Assembly (NCBI RefSeq): GCF_000425505.1 | Contig: NZ_AUDO01000001.1 | Span: forward strand, 186,001-250,000 | Direction of reading: 5' to 3' | Length of the DNA stretch: 64,000 nucleotides | From: Flavobacterium frigidarium DSM 17623 | GTDB lineage: Bacteria; Bacteroidota; Bacteroidia; Flavobacteriales; Flavobacteriaceae | Part shown: in pieces, positions 35,638-44,340 of the stretch | Layout: every line of letters starts with the position of its first letter | How positions within the stretch are numbered: position 1 is the stretch's first letter | Program-made: the position numbers and the translations under genes | Notes under the pieces: generated by a model | Seen by the model: the letters and a program-made list of their open reading frames with translations, nothing else | Database searches by the model: none | What the model was told of the DNA's origin: nothing

Positions 35638-36948
35638 TTACGCGCGAACGATATTAGCTCCAATAGCTCTTAAACGCTCATCAATATTTTCATATCCACG
35701 ATCAATTTGTTCGATATTTTGAATGGTACTAGTTCCCTTTGCTGAAAGCGCTGCAATCAATAAAGAGATTCCTGCACGAATATCAGGAGACGACATGGTA
35801 GTTGCCTTTAATTGAGACTGAAAATTATGCCCCATAACAACTGCTCTGTGAGGATCACACAACATGATTTTTGCTCCCATGTCAATTAATTTATCGACAA
35901 AGAATAAACGGCTTTCAAACATTTTTTGGTGAATTAATACATCTCCCTTTGCTTGAGTTGCTACAACTAAAACGATACTCAATAAATCAGGTGTAAAACC
36001 TGGCCATGGTGCATCTGCAATAGTTAAAATAGAACCATCAATATCAGTTTTGATTTCGTATCCATTCTCATGTGAAGGAATGTAAATATCATCACCTCTT
36101 TTTTCTAATGTAATTCCTAACTTTCTAAATACTGAAGGAATCACACCTAGATTATCCCAACTTACATCTTTAATTGTAATTTCACTTCTCGTCATAGCAG
36201 CCAGACCAATCCAGCTTCCTATTTCGATCATATCAGGCAAAATTCTGTGCTCACATCCACTTAAACTTTCTACTCCTGTTATCGTTAACAAGTTTGAACC
36301 TACTCCAGTAATATTTGCTCCCATTGAATTCAACATCTTACAAAGCTGTTGCAAATATGGTTCACATGCTGCGTTGTAAATTGTGGTTGTTCCTTTTGCA
36401 AGAACAGCTGCCATTACAATATTTGCAGTCCCTGTTACAGATGCCTCATCAAGTAACATCGATGCTCCTTGAAGACCATCTGGAGCTTCAACACCATAAA
36501 AGTGATCTTCTCTATTGTATCTAAATTTTGCTCCTAAATTAATAAAACCTTCAAAGTGAGTATCAAGACGTCTTCTACCTATTTTATCACCACCCGGTTT
36601 CGGAATATATCCTTTCCCGTAACGTGCTAATAATGGTCCTACAATCATGATTGACCCTCTTAAAGAACCTCCTTCTTTTTTAAAAGCTTCGGTTTCTAAA
36701 TAACCAATGTTGATATCGTCAGCCTGAAAAGAATACGATCCAGAACCGTTTTTTTGAATTTTCACTCCTAAATTGCCTAAAAGAACTATTAACTTATTGA
36801 TATCTATAATATCTGGAATATTATTGATTATCACTTTATCTGAAGTTAATAATACAGCACACAAAATTTGTAATGCTTCATTTTTTGCTCCTTGTGGAGT
36901 TATCTCTCCTTTTAGACGAATGCCTCCTTCTATTTTGAAAATTCCCAT
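35638..36948 (-). CDS. murA: UDP-N-acetylglucosamine 1-carboxyvinyltransferase
   Basis: A 436-residue enzyme for the first committed step of peptidoglycan synthesis, transferring enolpyruvate from PEP to UDP-GlcNAc. Lys22 lies in QGAKNEAL and the inverse alpha/beta barrel repeats are intact. The loop that normally reads GGCxIGxR is KPGGDKIGRRR here, so the usual catalytic Cys is Asp121. Cys-to-Asp enzymes remain active but escape alkylation by fosfomycin. TACTTTTG on the minus strand at 36987-36980 is a -7 element between this gene and DUF4290. Confidence 0.96.
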   Translation of the reverse strand: MGIFKIEGGIRLKGEITPQGAKNEALQILCAVLLTSDKVIINNIPDIIDINKLIVLLGNLGVKIQKNGSGSYSFQADDINIGYLETEAFKKEGGSLRGSIMIVGPLLARYGKGYIPKPGGDKIGRRRLDTHFEGFINLGAKFRYNREDHFYGVEAPDGLQGASMLLDEASVTGTANIVMAAVLAKGTTTIYNAACEPYLQQLCKMLNSMGANITGVGSNLLTITGVESLSGCEHRILPDMIEIGSWIGLAAMTRSEITIKDVSWDNLGVIPSVFRKLGITLEKRGDDIYIPSHENGYEIKTDIDGSILTIADAPWPGFTPDLLSIVLVVATQAKGDVLIHQKMFESRLFFVDKLIDMGAKIMLCDPHRAVVMGHNFQSQLKATTMSSPDIRAGISLLIAALSAKGTSTIQNIEQIDRGYENIDERLRAIGANIVRA

Positions 36949-37026
36949 ATATTACTTTATCATTTTAGACTATTGCGTGCAAAAGTACCAATTACACTTG
37001 AATATTTGAACTGGATTTAAAATCCT

Positions 37027-37734
37027 TTATTGTTGTTTCTTGTATTTTGGTTTTGTTGTCTTACTATTCTTATTACTTTGAATTTTTGGTTGACTAACGG
37101 CTGATATTTTATTCGAAATACGTTTGTTAGTACGCAATAAATCGGTTGTATTCAACAATTCCTCAGAACTGTGTAGTAAGTTCAGTTTCCCATCTGAAAG
37201 TTCGTAGAGATGTTCAAAAATAACATCATCTTTAACGGTATCTTTATTCCAACTTAAATAAGACTTTTTCATGTGATTTGCGATAACTTTTACCAACGCA
37301 TTTTTCATATCACCATCTTCCCATTTATTTGCAACATCAATCATGTACTTGATGTTGTTACCGTAATACCTGTACTTAGGAAAATTTTGTGGGTACTTTA
37401 AAACATCTGGCTTAAGCTGTAAAACTTCGCGAGAAGGAATAGGATAAGGCGATTCTACATCTAATTTAAAATCAGACATAATAAAAAGTTGATCCCATAA
37501 TTTGTGTTGAAAATCTAATACATCACGCAAATGAGGATTCAAACTCCCCATCACTTGTATAATATACTTAGCCGCTTTATTGCGCTCCTCATTATCTTCA
37601 ATAGCAGTAGCTTGATCGATCAATTTTTGTAAATGACGGCCATATTCTGGAATAATTAAGTGTGACCTTTCGGCGTTATATTCCAAATGATGCACAACAT
37701 CATTCGCATTTTCTTTTGTATATTTTGAATTCAT
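37027..37734 (-). CDS. DUF4290 family protein
   Basis: A 235-residue soluble protein found in Bacteroidota just upstream of murA. Conserved strings are NVVHHLEYNAERSHLIIPEYGRHLQKLIDQA, GSLNPHLRDVLDFQHKLWDQLFI and KYYGNNIKYMIDVANKWEDG-like text. The final third is basic, low complexity (KIQSNKNSKTTKPKYKKQQ) and probably disordered. Its activity is unknown. The repeated synteny with murA suggests a link to envelope synthesis, which remains inference. Confidence 0.8.
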   Translation of the reverse strand: MNSKYTKENANDVVHHLEYNAERSHLIIPEYGRHLQKLIDQATAIEDNEERNKAAKYIIQVMGSLNPHLRDVLDFQHKLWDQLFIMSDFKLDVESPYPIPSREVLQLKPDVLKYPQNFPKYRYYGNNIKYMIDVANKWEDGDMKNALVKVIANHMKKSYLSWNKDTVKDDVIFEHLYELSDGKLNLLHSSEELLNTTDLLRTNKRISNKISAVSQPKIQSNKNSKTTKPKYKKQQ

Positions 37735-37812
37735 ATTCGAATTTTAATTAGAAGAAACATAGCAGTCAAAAGCTATTGATAAATAAGAGTGCTTTAAGCT
37801 AAAAAAACATCT

Positions 37813-38097
37813 TTAAAGTGAGACAACACCTTCGATTGCAGAGACCTCTTGGTATTTTTGAATGATTTCTTTTGCGCTTTTCATGGTAACATCTACAGAT
37901 ACACTTGTGTATTTACCTGTTTTTGACTTTGTAGTTTTAATTACAGCACCCATACAATCAAATGCAAGTGCTACTCGTTCTACATTATCTGCAACTGAAG
38001 GCACAATAAATTTATATAAATACAAAGCTGGCCATTCATTACTTCTATCCAACTCTGCTTCTAACCTTTCGTAGAATTCTTCGGTTTTCTTATCCAT
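37813..38097 (-). CDS. DUF493 family protein
   Basis: A 94-residue alpha/beta protein. MDKKTEEFYERLEAELDRS and the YLYKFIVPSVADNVERV strand mark DUF493/YbeD. I start at the ATG at 38097: a longer frame reaches 38250 but overlaps the divergent NTPase gene and is mostly basic junk, and a TATCTTTG -7 element (minus strand, 38124-38117) lies about 20 bp before this ATG. Function is unknown; YbeD may be a small regulator. It is divergent from the NTPase gene. Confidence 0.85.
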   Translation of the reverse strand: MDKKTEEFYERLEAELDRSNEWPALYLYKFIVPSVADNVERVALAFDCMGAVIKTTKSKTGKYTSVSVDVTMKSAKEIIQKYQEVSAIEGVVSL

Positions 38098-38184
38098 TTT
38101 TTGTAAAAAATTAAAGCAAAGATACATTTTCAAACGCAAAATATGAATTCTCAAATATGAAATTTTATTAAATCGATAAATTTT

Positions 38185-38784
38185 ATGTCTATCGTTTTTC
38201 AATTCCCGATAAGTTTGAGTAAGTTTGCGCCTTATTTCCAAAAAGTGCATAAAGAAATCATCATAATTATCGGCGGTCCTGGAACAGGAAAAAGTACTCT
38301 TATTGACGGATTAGTAGCTAAAGGTTATTGCTGCTATCCCGAAATTTCAAGAGAAGTAACACTAGAAGCTAAAAAACAAGGTATCGAACAATTGTTCTTA
38401 GAAAAACCTTTACTTTTTAGTGAGTTACTACTCGAAGGAAGAAAAAAACAATTCATAAGTGCTCAAAACGAACCTCATGAAGTAGTATTTATTGATCGCG
38501 GAATACCAGATGTTCTTGCCTACATGCATTACATTGGCGACAGCTACCCTGCCTCATTTGATGATATTTGTAAAGAATACAAATACTCTAAAATATTTAT
38601 CTTGCCACCGTGGGAAGAAATTTATGTAAGTGATGACGCTCGTTACGAAAATTACGAGCAAGCCAAATTAATTCAAAATCACTTGATCGAAACTTATGAA
38701 GGTTACGGTTATAACTTAATTGAAGTACCTAAAGACACTGTGGATAACAGAATTCTTTTTATATTAGATAAAATTTCTGGGTAA
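38185..38784 (+). CDS. Small P-loop NTPase (AAA_28 / NadR-kinase-like)
   Basis: A 199-residue NTPase. Walker A is GGPGTGKST (about 29-37), and FIDRGIPDVLAY near 107-118 supplies the catalytic Asp and Arg. The protein resembles the nucleotide-kinase half of NadR, but the final substrate is not known. The first 20 residues are not typical of the family, so a GTG at 38245 (giving 179 residues starting VHKEIIIIIGGPG) is a plausible alternative. Two TAAGTTTG elements at 38210-38227, inside this extension, support it. Confidence 0.82.
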   Translation: MSIVFQFPISLSKFAPYFQKVHKEIIIIIGGPGTGKSTLIDGLVAKGYCCYPEISREVTLEAKKQGIEQLFLEKPLLFSELLLEGRKKQFISAQNEPHEVVFIDRGIPDVLAYMHYIGDSYPASFDDICKEYKYSKIFILPPWEEIYVSDDARYENYEQAKLIQNHLIETYEGYGYNLIEVPKDTVDNRILFILDKISG

Positions 38785-38853
38785 TTACGGCAATTAATTC
38801 GATGTAAAATACTTTTCTTACCCTTCAGAATACAAAATTCAAAATTATAATGA

Positions 38854-40746
38854 ATGTCTGAAGCACTAAAGATTCTTCAAAAATATTGGAAACACCAAGA
38901 ATTTCGACCATTACAGAGCGACATCATCGATGCTGTTTTAAATGGTCAAGATACTTTTGCATTATTACCAACAGGTGGCGGAAAATCGGTTTGTTTTCAA
39001 ATCCCTGCCCTGTTACAACCTGGAATTTGTTTAGTTATTTCTCCTTTGATTGCTTTAATGAAGGATCAAGTAGCTAATTTAAACAAGCGAAATATAAAGG
39101 CCATTGCTTTAACAGGAGGTATTCGATCAAACGAAATGATCGATCTTTTGGACAATTGCCAATATGGAAATTATAAGTTTTTGTATCTATCGCCAGAGAG
39201 ATTGCAATCTGACTGGATTTTAGAGAGAATAAAAAGCCTACCTATAAATTTAATTACTATTGATGAAGCGCATTGTGTATCGCAATGGGGTCACGATTTT
39301 AGACCTGCGTATTTAAAAATTGCTTTATTAAAGGAACATTTTCCCACAACACCATTTTTAGCTTTAACTGCTACTGCTACCCCAAGAGCTCAAAAAGATA
39401 TTATAAACGAACTAGGTTTAAAGAATCCACAAATTTTTCAGAAGTCTTTTGCTCGAAAAAATATCGCTTACATGGTATTTCAAACGGAGGATAAACTTTA
39501 TAGAATCGAACAAATATTAAAAAAGAATCCAGAATCTTCGATAATATATGTTAGAAACAGAAAATCGTGTACTACAATTTCGACTCAGTTAAATGCTTTA
39601 GGATTTAAAGCCACTTATTACCATGGTGGGTTAAGCCCAAAAGAAAAAGATAAAAACATGAATTTGTGGATGCAAGATAAAGCGCAAGTAATTGTCGCAA
39701 CAAATGCATTTGGAATGGGAATTGACAAGGCAGATGTAAAAACTGTGATTCATATTCAATTACCCGAAAATTTAGAAAATTACTATCAAGAAGCTGGTCG
39801 CGCAGGACGTAATGAAAATAAAGCATTTGCAGTCTTACTCACAAACCCATCAGATATTATTCAAGCCGAAAATCAGTTTTTAAATGTTCTTGCAGATAAA
39901 ACTTTTTTAAATTCGATTTATAAAAAATTGTGTACCTATTTACAAATCGCTTATGGCGAAGGAATAAATGAACAATTTCCTTTCAACCTTAACCATTTTT
40001 GTACCAAATATAATTTTCCTGTTTTGAAAACTTATAATGCTTTTCAGTTCTTAGATCGACAGGGAGTGATTGCACTTTCTCAAGAATTTTCAGAAAAAAT
40101 TAGCCTACAATTTATTATCTCGTCAAAAGAAGTTATTCGATATACTAGTTTAAATCCAAACGACGAAGAAATTATCTTGACTATTTTAAGAACATATCCT
40201 GGAATTTGCGAAATGCAAACTGCTTTTAATGTGGTTCTAATCGCTAAAAAATCTCATCACTCAGAAAGCCAAATAACAGCTTTACTTCATAAACTGAAAG
40301 AGAAAGAAATTGTTGCTTTTACAGCAAAAGGCAATGATGCAATACTCACATTTAACGAGATTAGGGAAGACGAGCGCACGATTAGCAAAGTGATTAAATA
40401 CTTAGAAAATCAAAATAAATTAAAAAAAGAGCAATTCACATCTGTTATAAAATATGTTCAAAACGAGCAGGAATGTAAAAACAAAACCATTCTATCTTAT
40501 TTTGGAGAAATTGTAAGTGAAGATTGTGGCATCTGCTCTTACTGCATTACCAAAAAAAGCAAAAAATCAAATTCGCTCACTTTGTCTGCAGAAATAATCA
40601 GTCATTTAAAACAAAACGAATTAAATTCGAGAGAACTTCAAGTAAAAACTAATGGTAACAGTAACGAAGTTATCTTTGCAATACAAACACTATTAGAAAA
40701 CGAACAAATAATCATTAAGTCTAACAATAAATACTCCCTAAAATAA
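38854..40746 (+). CDS. recQ: ATP-dependent DNA helicase of the RecQ family
   Basis: A 630-residue 3'-5' helicase. Walker A is TGGGKS (40-45), the DEAH box is TIDEAHCVSQWGHDFRP, and motif VI QEAGRAGR follows. The RQC region has a Cys4 zinc site (QECKNK, then CGICSYC). There is no HRDC domain of the E. coli type; the C-terminus is a short winged-helix-like tail. RecQ acts on stalled forks and recombination intermediates. It ends two bases before fmt, so the two are cotranscribed. Confidence 0.93.
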   Translation: MSEALKILQKYWKHQEFRPLQSDIIDAVLNGQDTFALLPTGGGKSVCFQIPALLQPGICLVISPLIALMKDQVANLNKRNIKAIALTGGIRSNEMIDLLDNCQYGNYKFLYLSPERLQSDWILERIKSLPINLITIDEAHCVSQWGHDFRPAYLKIALLKEHFPTTPFLALTATATPRAQKDIINELGLKNPQIFQKSFARKNIAYMVFQTEDKLYRIEQILKKNPESSIIYVRNRKSCTTISTQLNALGFKATYYHGGLSPKEKDKNMNLWMQDKAQVIVATNAFGMGIDKADVKTVIHIQLPENLENYYQEAGRAGRNENKAFAVLLTNPSDIIQAENQFLNVLADKTFLNSIYKKLCTYLQIAYGEGINEQFPFNLNHFCTKYNFPVLKTYNAFQFLDRQGVIALSQEFSEKISLQFIISSKEVIRYTSLNPNDEEIILTILRTYPGICEMQTAFNVVLIAKKSHHSESQITALLHKLKEKEIVAFTAKGNDAILTFNEIREDERTISKVIKYLENQNKLKKEQFTSVIKYVQNEQECKNKTILSYFGEIVSEDCGICSYCITKKSKKSNSLTLSAEIISHLKQNELNSRELQVKTNGNSNEVIFAIQTLLENEQIIIKSNNKYSLK

Positions 40747-40748
40747 TA

Positions 40749-41696
40749 ATGGAAAAATTAAAAATTGTATTTATGGGAACCCCAGAATTCGCGGTGGGAA
40801 TCCTAGATAGTATTGTAAAAAACAATTACGAAGTTGTTGCAGTTATCACTGCAGCAGACAAACCAGCAGGTCGTGGACAAAAATTAAAATTCTCTGCCGT
40901 TAAGGAATATGCCGTAGCAAATAACTTAAAATTGCTACAACCAACTAATTTAAAAGATGAAACTTTTATTGAAGAGCTAAGAGCTTTGAATGCCAACTTA
41001 CATATTGTAGTAGCCTTTAGAATGTTGCCTAAAGTCGTTTGGGACATGCCAAAGCTTGGAACCTTTAATCTTCACGCTTCATTGCTTCCTAATTATAGAG
41101 GTGCTGCTCCTATAAATTGGGCAATCATTAATGGCGAAACTAAAACTGGTGTCACCACATTTTTTATCGACGATAAAATTGATACTGGTGCCATTATTTT
41201 AAGTGATGAAACTGAAATAGAACCCTTAGAAACAGCCGGGGAATTGCATGATCGTTTACAAGCTTTGGGGTGTGAGACGGTAAATAAAACATTGAAATTA
41301 ATCGAAAAATCAGAAGCTAATCCAGAGATCCAACAAGAAACTGCCGAGACAAAAACTGCATATAAATTAAATAAAGAAAATTGCAAGATCGATTGGACAA
41401 AATCGGCCAAAGAAATTTTCAATCTTATTAGAGGTTTGAGTCCCCATCCTGCAGCTTGGTGCTATCTTACTGATCAGGCAGAGCCGCATTCTATCAAAAT
41501 ATATGAAGCAGAAATAGTTGAAGAGGAACACCGTTTTGAAATTGGTCAACTTTTTTGCACCAAAAAGGAAATGAAGGTTGCAGTAAAAAGCGGCTTCATA
41601 TTAATTAAGAGTCTTCAGCTTCCAGGTAAAAAAAGAATGAAAATTACTGAATTATTAAACGGAGTAACCTTTTCTGAACACGCCAAACTGCAGTAA
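40749..41696 (+). CDS. fmt: Methionyl-tRNA formyltransferase
   Basis: A 315-residue enzyme that formylates initiator Met-tRNA before translation. The N-terminal formyltransferase domain has the catalytic Asn107 and His109 in FNLHASLLPNYRGAAP and the Asp145 in DDKIDTGA. The C-terminal domain (about 205-315) binds the tRNA, with WTKSAKEIFNLIRGLSPHPAAW as the usual marker. Length is typical. It follows recQ after two bases and precedes the HU gene by 176 bp. Confidence 0.96.
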   Translation: MEKLKIVFMGTPEFAVGILDSIVKNNYEVVAVITAADKPAGRGQKLKFSAVKEYAVANNLKLLQPTNLKDETFIEELRALNANLHIVVAFRMLPKVVWDMPKLGTFNLHASLLPNYRGAAPINWAIINGETKTGVTTFFIDDKIDTGAIILSDETEIEPLETAGELHDRLQALGCETVNKTLKLIEKSEANPEIQQETAETKTAYKLNKENCKIDWTKSAKEIFNLIRGLSPHPAAWCYLTDQAEPHSIKIYEAEIVEEEHRFEIGQLFCTKKEMKVAVKSGFILIKSLQLPGKKRMKITELLNGVTFSEHAKLQ

Positions 41697-41801
41697 AGTC
41701 AATAAAATAAGGACTTTGACTAAAACCAAGCTTGTATATTCTGCTTTTATCAACAAATTCAATAAGTTATTAACAAAACAAGGTAAATTAACAGAAAACT
41801 C

Positions 41802-41831
41802 TTGTGTGGTAAGGATTTCCTGCTAAATTTG
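41802..41831 (+). promoter_or_regulatory. Promoter of the HU gene
   Basis: TTG at 41802-41804, then 19 bases, then TAAATTTG at 41824-41831. The ATG lies 41 bp downstream. It fits the consensus exactly. Confidence 0.85.
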
Positions 41832-41872
41832 TTATCGACAATTTTTTTAACCAACAATTAATAACTATTATT

Positions 41873-42145
41873 ATGAACAAATCAGAATTAATCGATGCTA
41901 TCGCTGCAGACGCAGGAATAACTAAAGCTGCTGCAAAATTAGCTTTAGAATCATTTTTAGGAAACGTAGGTGAGACTTTGAAAAAAGGCGGAAGAGTATC
42001 TCTTGTAGGATTTGGATCTTGGTCTGTATCTGCTAGAGCGGCTAGAGACGGTAGAAACCCTCAAACAGGTAAAACAATTCAAATCGCTGCAAAGAATGTT
42101 GTAAAATTCAAAGCTGGTGCTGAGTTAGAAGGTGCAGTAAACTAA
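41873..42145 (+). CDS. HU-family DNA-binding protein
   Basis: A 90-residue nucleoid protein. It starts [29 protein letters not shown] (the dimerisation helices), then [28 protein letters not shown], the beta arm with the conserved RNPQTG tip that intercalates into DNA, and ends [17 protein letters not shown]. It probably works as a homodimer that bends and compacts DNA. It has its own promoter and terminator. Confidence 0.95.
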   Translation: MNKSELIDAIAADAGITKAAAKLALESFLGNVGETLKKGGRVSLVGFGSWSVSARAARDGRNPQTGKTIQIAAKNVVKFKAGAELEGAVN

Positions 42146-42175
42146 TTAAAGTTTTTGACCTAATAATATAATTAG

Positions 42176-42203
42176 AAACCCTCTTTTTTGAGGGTTTTTT
42201 TAT
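42176..42203 (+). terminator. Intrinsic terminator of the HU gene
   Basis: AAACCCTC (42176-42183) pairs with GAGGGTTT (42190-42197), followed by a T tract. Confidence 0.88.
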
Positions 42204-42273
42204 GCACTTTAATTAGTAAAATTCGCTTTTATTAAAAAAATTTCTTAATTTTAATAAAAAAATTGCAGAAAAT

Positions 42274-42834
42274 ATGATTTCAGAAACACTCATAAAAGGA
42301 CAACTGCTTATTTCTGAGCCTTCTATAATTGGAGATTTATCATTTAATAGATCTGTAATTTTGTTGGCTGATCACAATAAGGAGGGCTCTGTAGGCTTTA
42401 TCATGAATAAACCCTTAAAGTATACCATCAATGATCTTATTCCTGAGATAACCTCAAAGTTTAAAATTTACAATGGCGGACCAGTAGAGCAAGATAATTT
42501 GTATTTTATACACAACGTACCCGATTTAATCCCAAATAGTATCGAAATTTCAAATGGTATATATTGGGGCGGAGATTTTGAGTCTACTAAAGACCTGCTA
42601 AATACCGGTCAAATTGATAAAGATAACATTCGCTTTTTCTTAGGCTACACCGGTTGGGACATGAATCAATTAGAGACTGAAATGAGCGCAAATTCATGGA
42701 TTATTACCACTAATAACTATAAAAATAAAATTATAGGAAAGGCAGCAGCCCATTTTTGGAAAGAGCAAATAATTGAATTAGGTGGTGACTACTTGATCTG
42801 GTCAAACGCACCAGAAAATCCTTATTTGAATTAA
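42274..42834 (+). CDS. YqgE/AlgH family protein
   Basis: A 186-residue protein with the markers GQLLISEPSIIGDLSFNRSVILLADHN, GSVGFIMNKPL, YNGGPVEQDNLYFIH and FLGYTGWDMNQLETEM of the YqgE/AlgH family. It is cytoplasmic and was originally linked to transcription of alginate genes, but its molecular activity is unclear. It is convergent with the aminotransferase gene and overlaps it by four bases at 42831-42834. Confidence 0.93.
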   Translation: MISETLIKGQLLISEPSIIGDLSFNRSVILLADHNKEGSVGFIMNKPLKYTINDLIPEITSKFKIYNGGPVEQDNLYFIHNVPDLIPNSIEISNGIYWGGDFESTKDLLNTGQIDKDNIRFFLGYTGWDMNQLETEMSANSWIITTNNYKNKIIGKAAAHFWKEQIIELGGDYLIWSNAPENPYLN

Positions 42835-43667
42835 CCTGCAATCAATTCATTAAGCAGTGTAGTCAATTCCTGAGCAAGCGTTACAGTAAATTCTTTCTTT
42901 CTATATTTTGTTATAGGCTGAATTCCTTTGATAACATTTGTTAAAAATAATTGATCTGCTTTTTGCAAGTCAAATGGAGAAATTATCTCTTCGACAACTG
43001 TAAGTTCAGGTAATTTTTTAGCTAGTGCTAAGACTTGTTTACGCATTACACCATTTAAACAACCTTCTGAAACTGGCGGTGTAATCAATTTATTTCCTAC
43101 AAGCATGAAGATATTTCCTTGAATAGCTTCTACAACATTTTTAGTATCATTTAGCAAGATACAGTTATCAAGACCGTTCTCACTAGCGTAGATACTTGCT
43201 GTAACGTTTAGCAATTTATTAGTTGACTTAATAGATGAAAGCAATTGCTTAGTAATGTAAAAATCTTTAAATAAATCGACTTCGTATGTATTATTATTGG
43301 TCTTATACGATATCTCTTCTAAGGCAGTCGCATGAATAAGGTACGAAACATCATTAGTTACGGGCAAATAATAGCCACCATCATTTCTAAACATTGTTAT
43401 TCTGGCACGAGAAGATTGAACTAAATTATTTCTTTTAACCAAAGATAAAATTTGCTCTTCAAAAAATTCCATGGTGAAGTTCATCGGAATTTCCATTCTT
43501 ACTACTCTCATAGAGGCCATTAATCTAAAATAGTGATCTTCTAGAAATAGTATTTTACCATTAACAATTTTCACTGTTTCAAATACACCATCTCCATAAA
43601 GGAAAGAGCGATTTTCAGTTAATATATTGCTATCTTTAAGTACGATGTTCCCGTTAAAATTGATCAT
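42831..43667 (-). CDS. Class IV aminotransferase (PLP fold type IV)
   Basis: A 278-residue PLP enzyme of the branched-chain aminotransferase/4-amino-4-deoxychorismate lyase fold. It begins with ENRSFLYGDGVFETVKI, the typical FRxGDGvFET block; Lys147 in SSIKSTNKL is the PLP-binding lysine, and NDTKNVVEAIQGNIFMLVG and TPPVSEGCLNGVMRK bind the cofactor phosphate. Size and the short N-terminus favour ADC lyase (PabC) over BCAT, but the two cannot be separated firmly by eye. It is convergent with YqgE and lies downstream of the START-like gene on the same strand. Confidence 0.85.
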   Translation of the reverse strand: MINFNGNIVLKDSNILTENRSFLYGDGVFETVKIVNGKILFLEDHYFRLMASMRVVRMEIPMNFTMEFFEEQILSLVKRNNLVQSSRARITMFRNDGGYYLPVTNDVSYLIHATALEEISYKTNNNTYEVDLFKDFYITKQLLSSIKSTNKLLNVTASIYASENGLDNCILLNDTKNVVEAIQGNIFMLVGNKLITPPVSEGCLNGVMRKQVLALAKKLPELTVVEEIISPFDLQKADQLFLTNVIKGIQPITKYRKKEFTVTLAQELTTLLNELIAG

Positions 43668-43720
43668 AAAAAACCCTGAATTTAGTTCAGGGCAAATATA
43701 AGTTTAAATATGCAATTTTA

Positions 43721-44113
43721 CTATACAGAACCAATCAGATGTTTTAAATCTGAGATTTGATTTTCCCATAATAATTTTGCCTCATCAATTTCATCTTCTT
43801 CAGCAAAATCGACCACCATTATAGATACATCTTTTGTAAGTTCGTCAACAAGAATATGGATTTCAAAAAAATATTCAGTGTCTTTATTTTTGTCATCAAC
43901 CCATTTGAACTTCACTTTCTCTCCTGATTTTTTTGAAGCTAAACGTGCTTTTTCTTCAGAACCGTCCCAAATAAACGTAAAAAACTCACCACGTGAATTC
44001 ACATTATCAGCAAACCACTCAGACAATCCAGATGGAGTTGCAATATATTGATATAATAACTGTGGAGATGAGTTAATTGGAAACTCTATTTCGTAACGTT
44101 TTTTCTGGTCCAT
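43721..44113 (-). CDS. START-like (SRPBCC) domain protein
   Basis: A 130-residue single-domain protein. KRYEIEFPINSSPQLLYQYIATPSGLSEWFADNV is the first strand and helix of the AHSA1/START-like fold, WVDDKNKDTEYFFEIHILVDE the central strands, and the C-terminal helix carries LLWENQISDLKHLIG. In Flavobacterium such proteins are called START-like; the ligand is unknown. It is the first of two minus-strand genes, with the aminotransferase gene 53 bp downstream. Confidence 0.82.
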   Translation of the reverse strand: MDQKKRYEIEFPINSSPQLLYQYIATPSGLSEWFADNVNSRGEFFTFIWDGSEEKARLASKKSGEKVKFKWVDDKNKDTEYFFEIHILVDELTKDVSIMVVDFAEEDEIDEAKLLWENQISDLKHLIGSV

Positions 44114-44199
44114 GAGCGCATTTAATTTTTTTCGAATATATAGAATATAAAGCCTAAAAAAAAATCTTTTTAAATTTATTTTATTTTTTTCAAAAACGC

Positions 44200-44229
44200 T
44201 TGTAAAGACTAATATTATTTATATCTTTG
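44200..44229 (+). promoter_or_regulatory. tRNA-Met promoter
   Basis: TTG at 44200-44202, then 19 bases, then TATCTTTG at 44222-44229. The mature tRNA begins 37 bases further on. Confidence 0.85.
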
Positions 44230-44265
44230 CACCCGCAATCAGGGATGGTTGCAACATTAACCTCT

Positions 44266-44339
44266 GGCGAGGTAGCTCAGTCGGTTAGAGCGCAGGATTC
44301 ATAACCCTGAGGTCACGAGTTCAAATCTCGTTCTCGCTA
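44266..44339 (+). tRNA. tRNA-Met (anticodon CAT)
   Basis: A 74-nt cloverleaf. Acceptor GGCGAGG pairs with TCTCGCT through two G/T wobbles (positions 1:72 and 7:66); the D arm is GCTC/GAGC, the anticodon arm CAGGA-TTCATAA-CCCTG with anticodon CAT, and the T arm ACGAG-TTCAAAT-CTCGT. Position 1:72 is a G/T pair and not the mismatch of initiators, so it is probably an elongator Met. Ile2 (lysidine-modified CAT) is the alternative. CCA is not encoded. The tandem array starts directly at its 3' end. Confidence 0.93.
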
Positions 44340-44340
44340 C

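Noticed and set aside
38098..38250. Upstream extension of the DUF493 gene
   Set aside because: It overlaps the divergent NTPase gene, reads as basic low-complexity text, and has a -7 element inside it.
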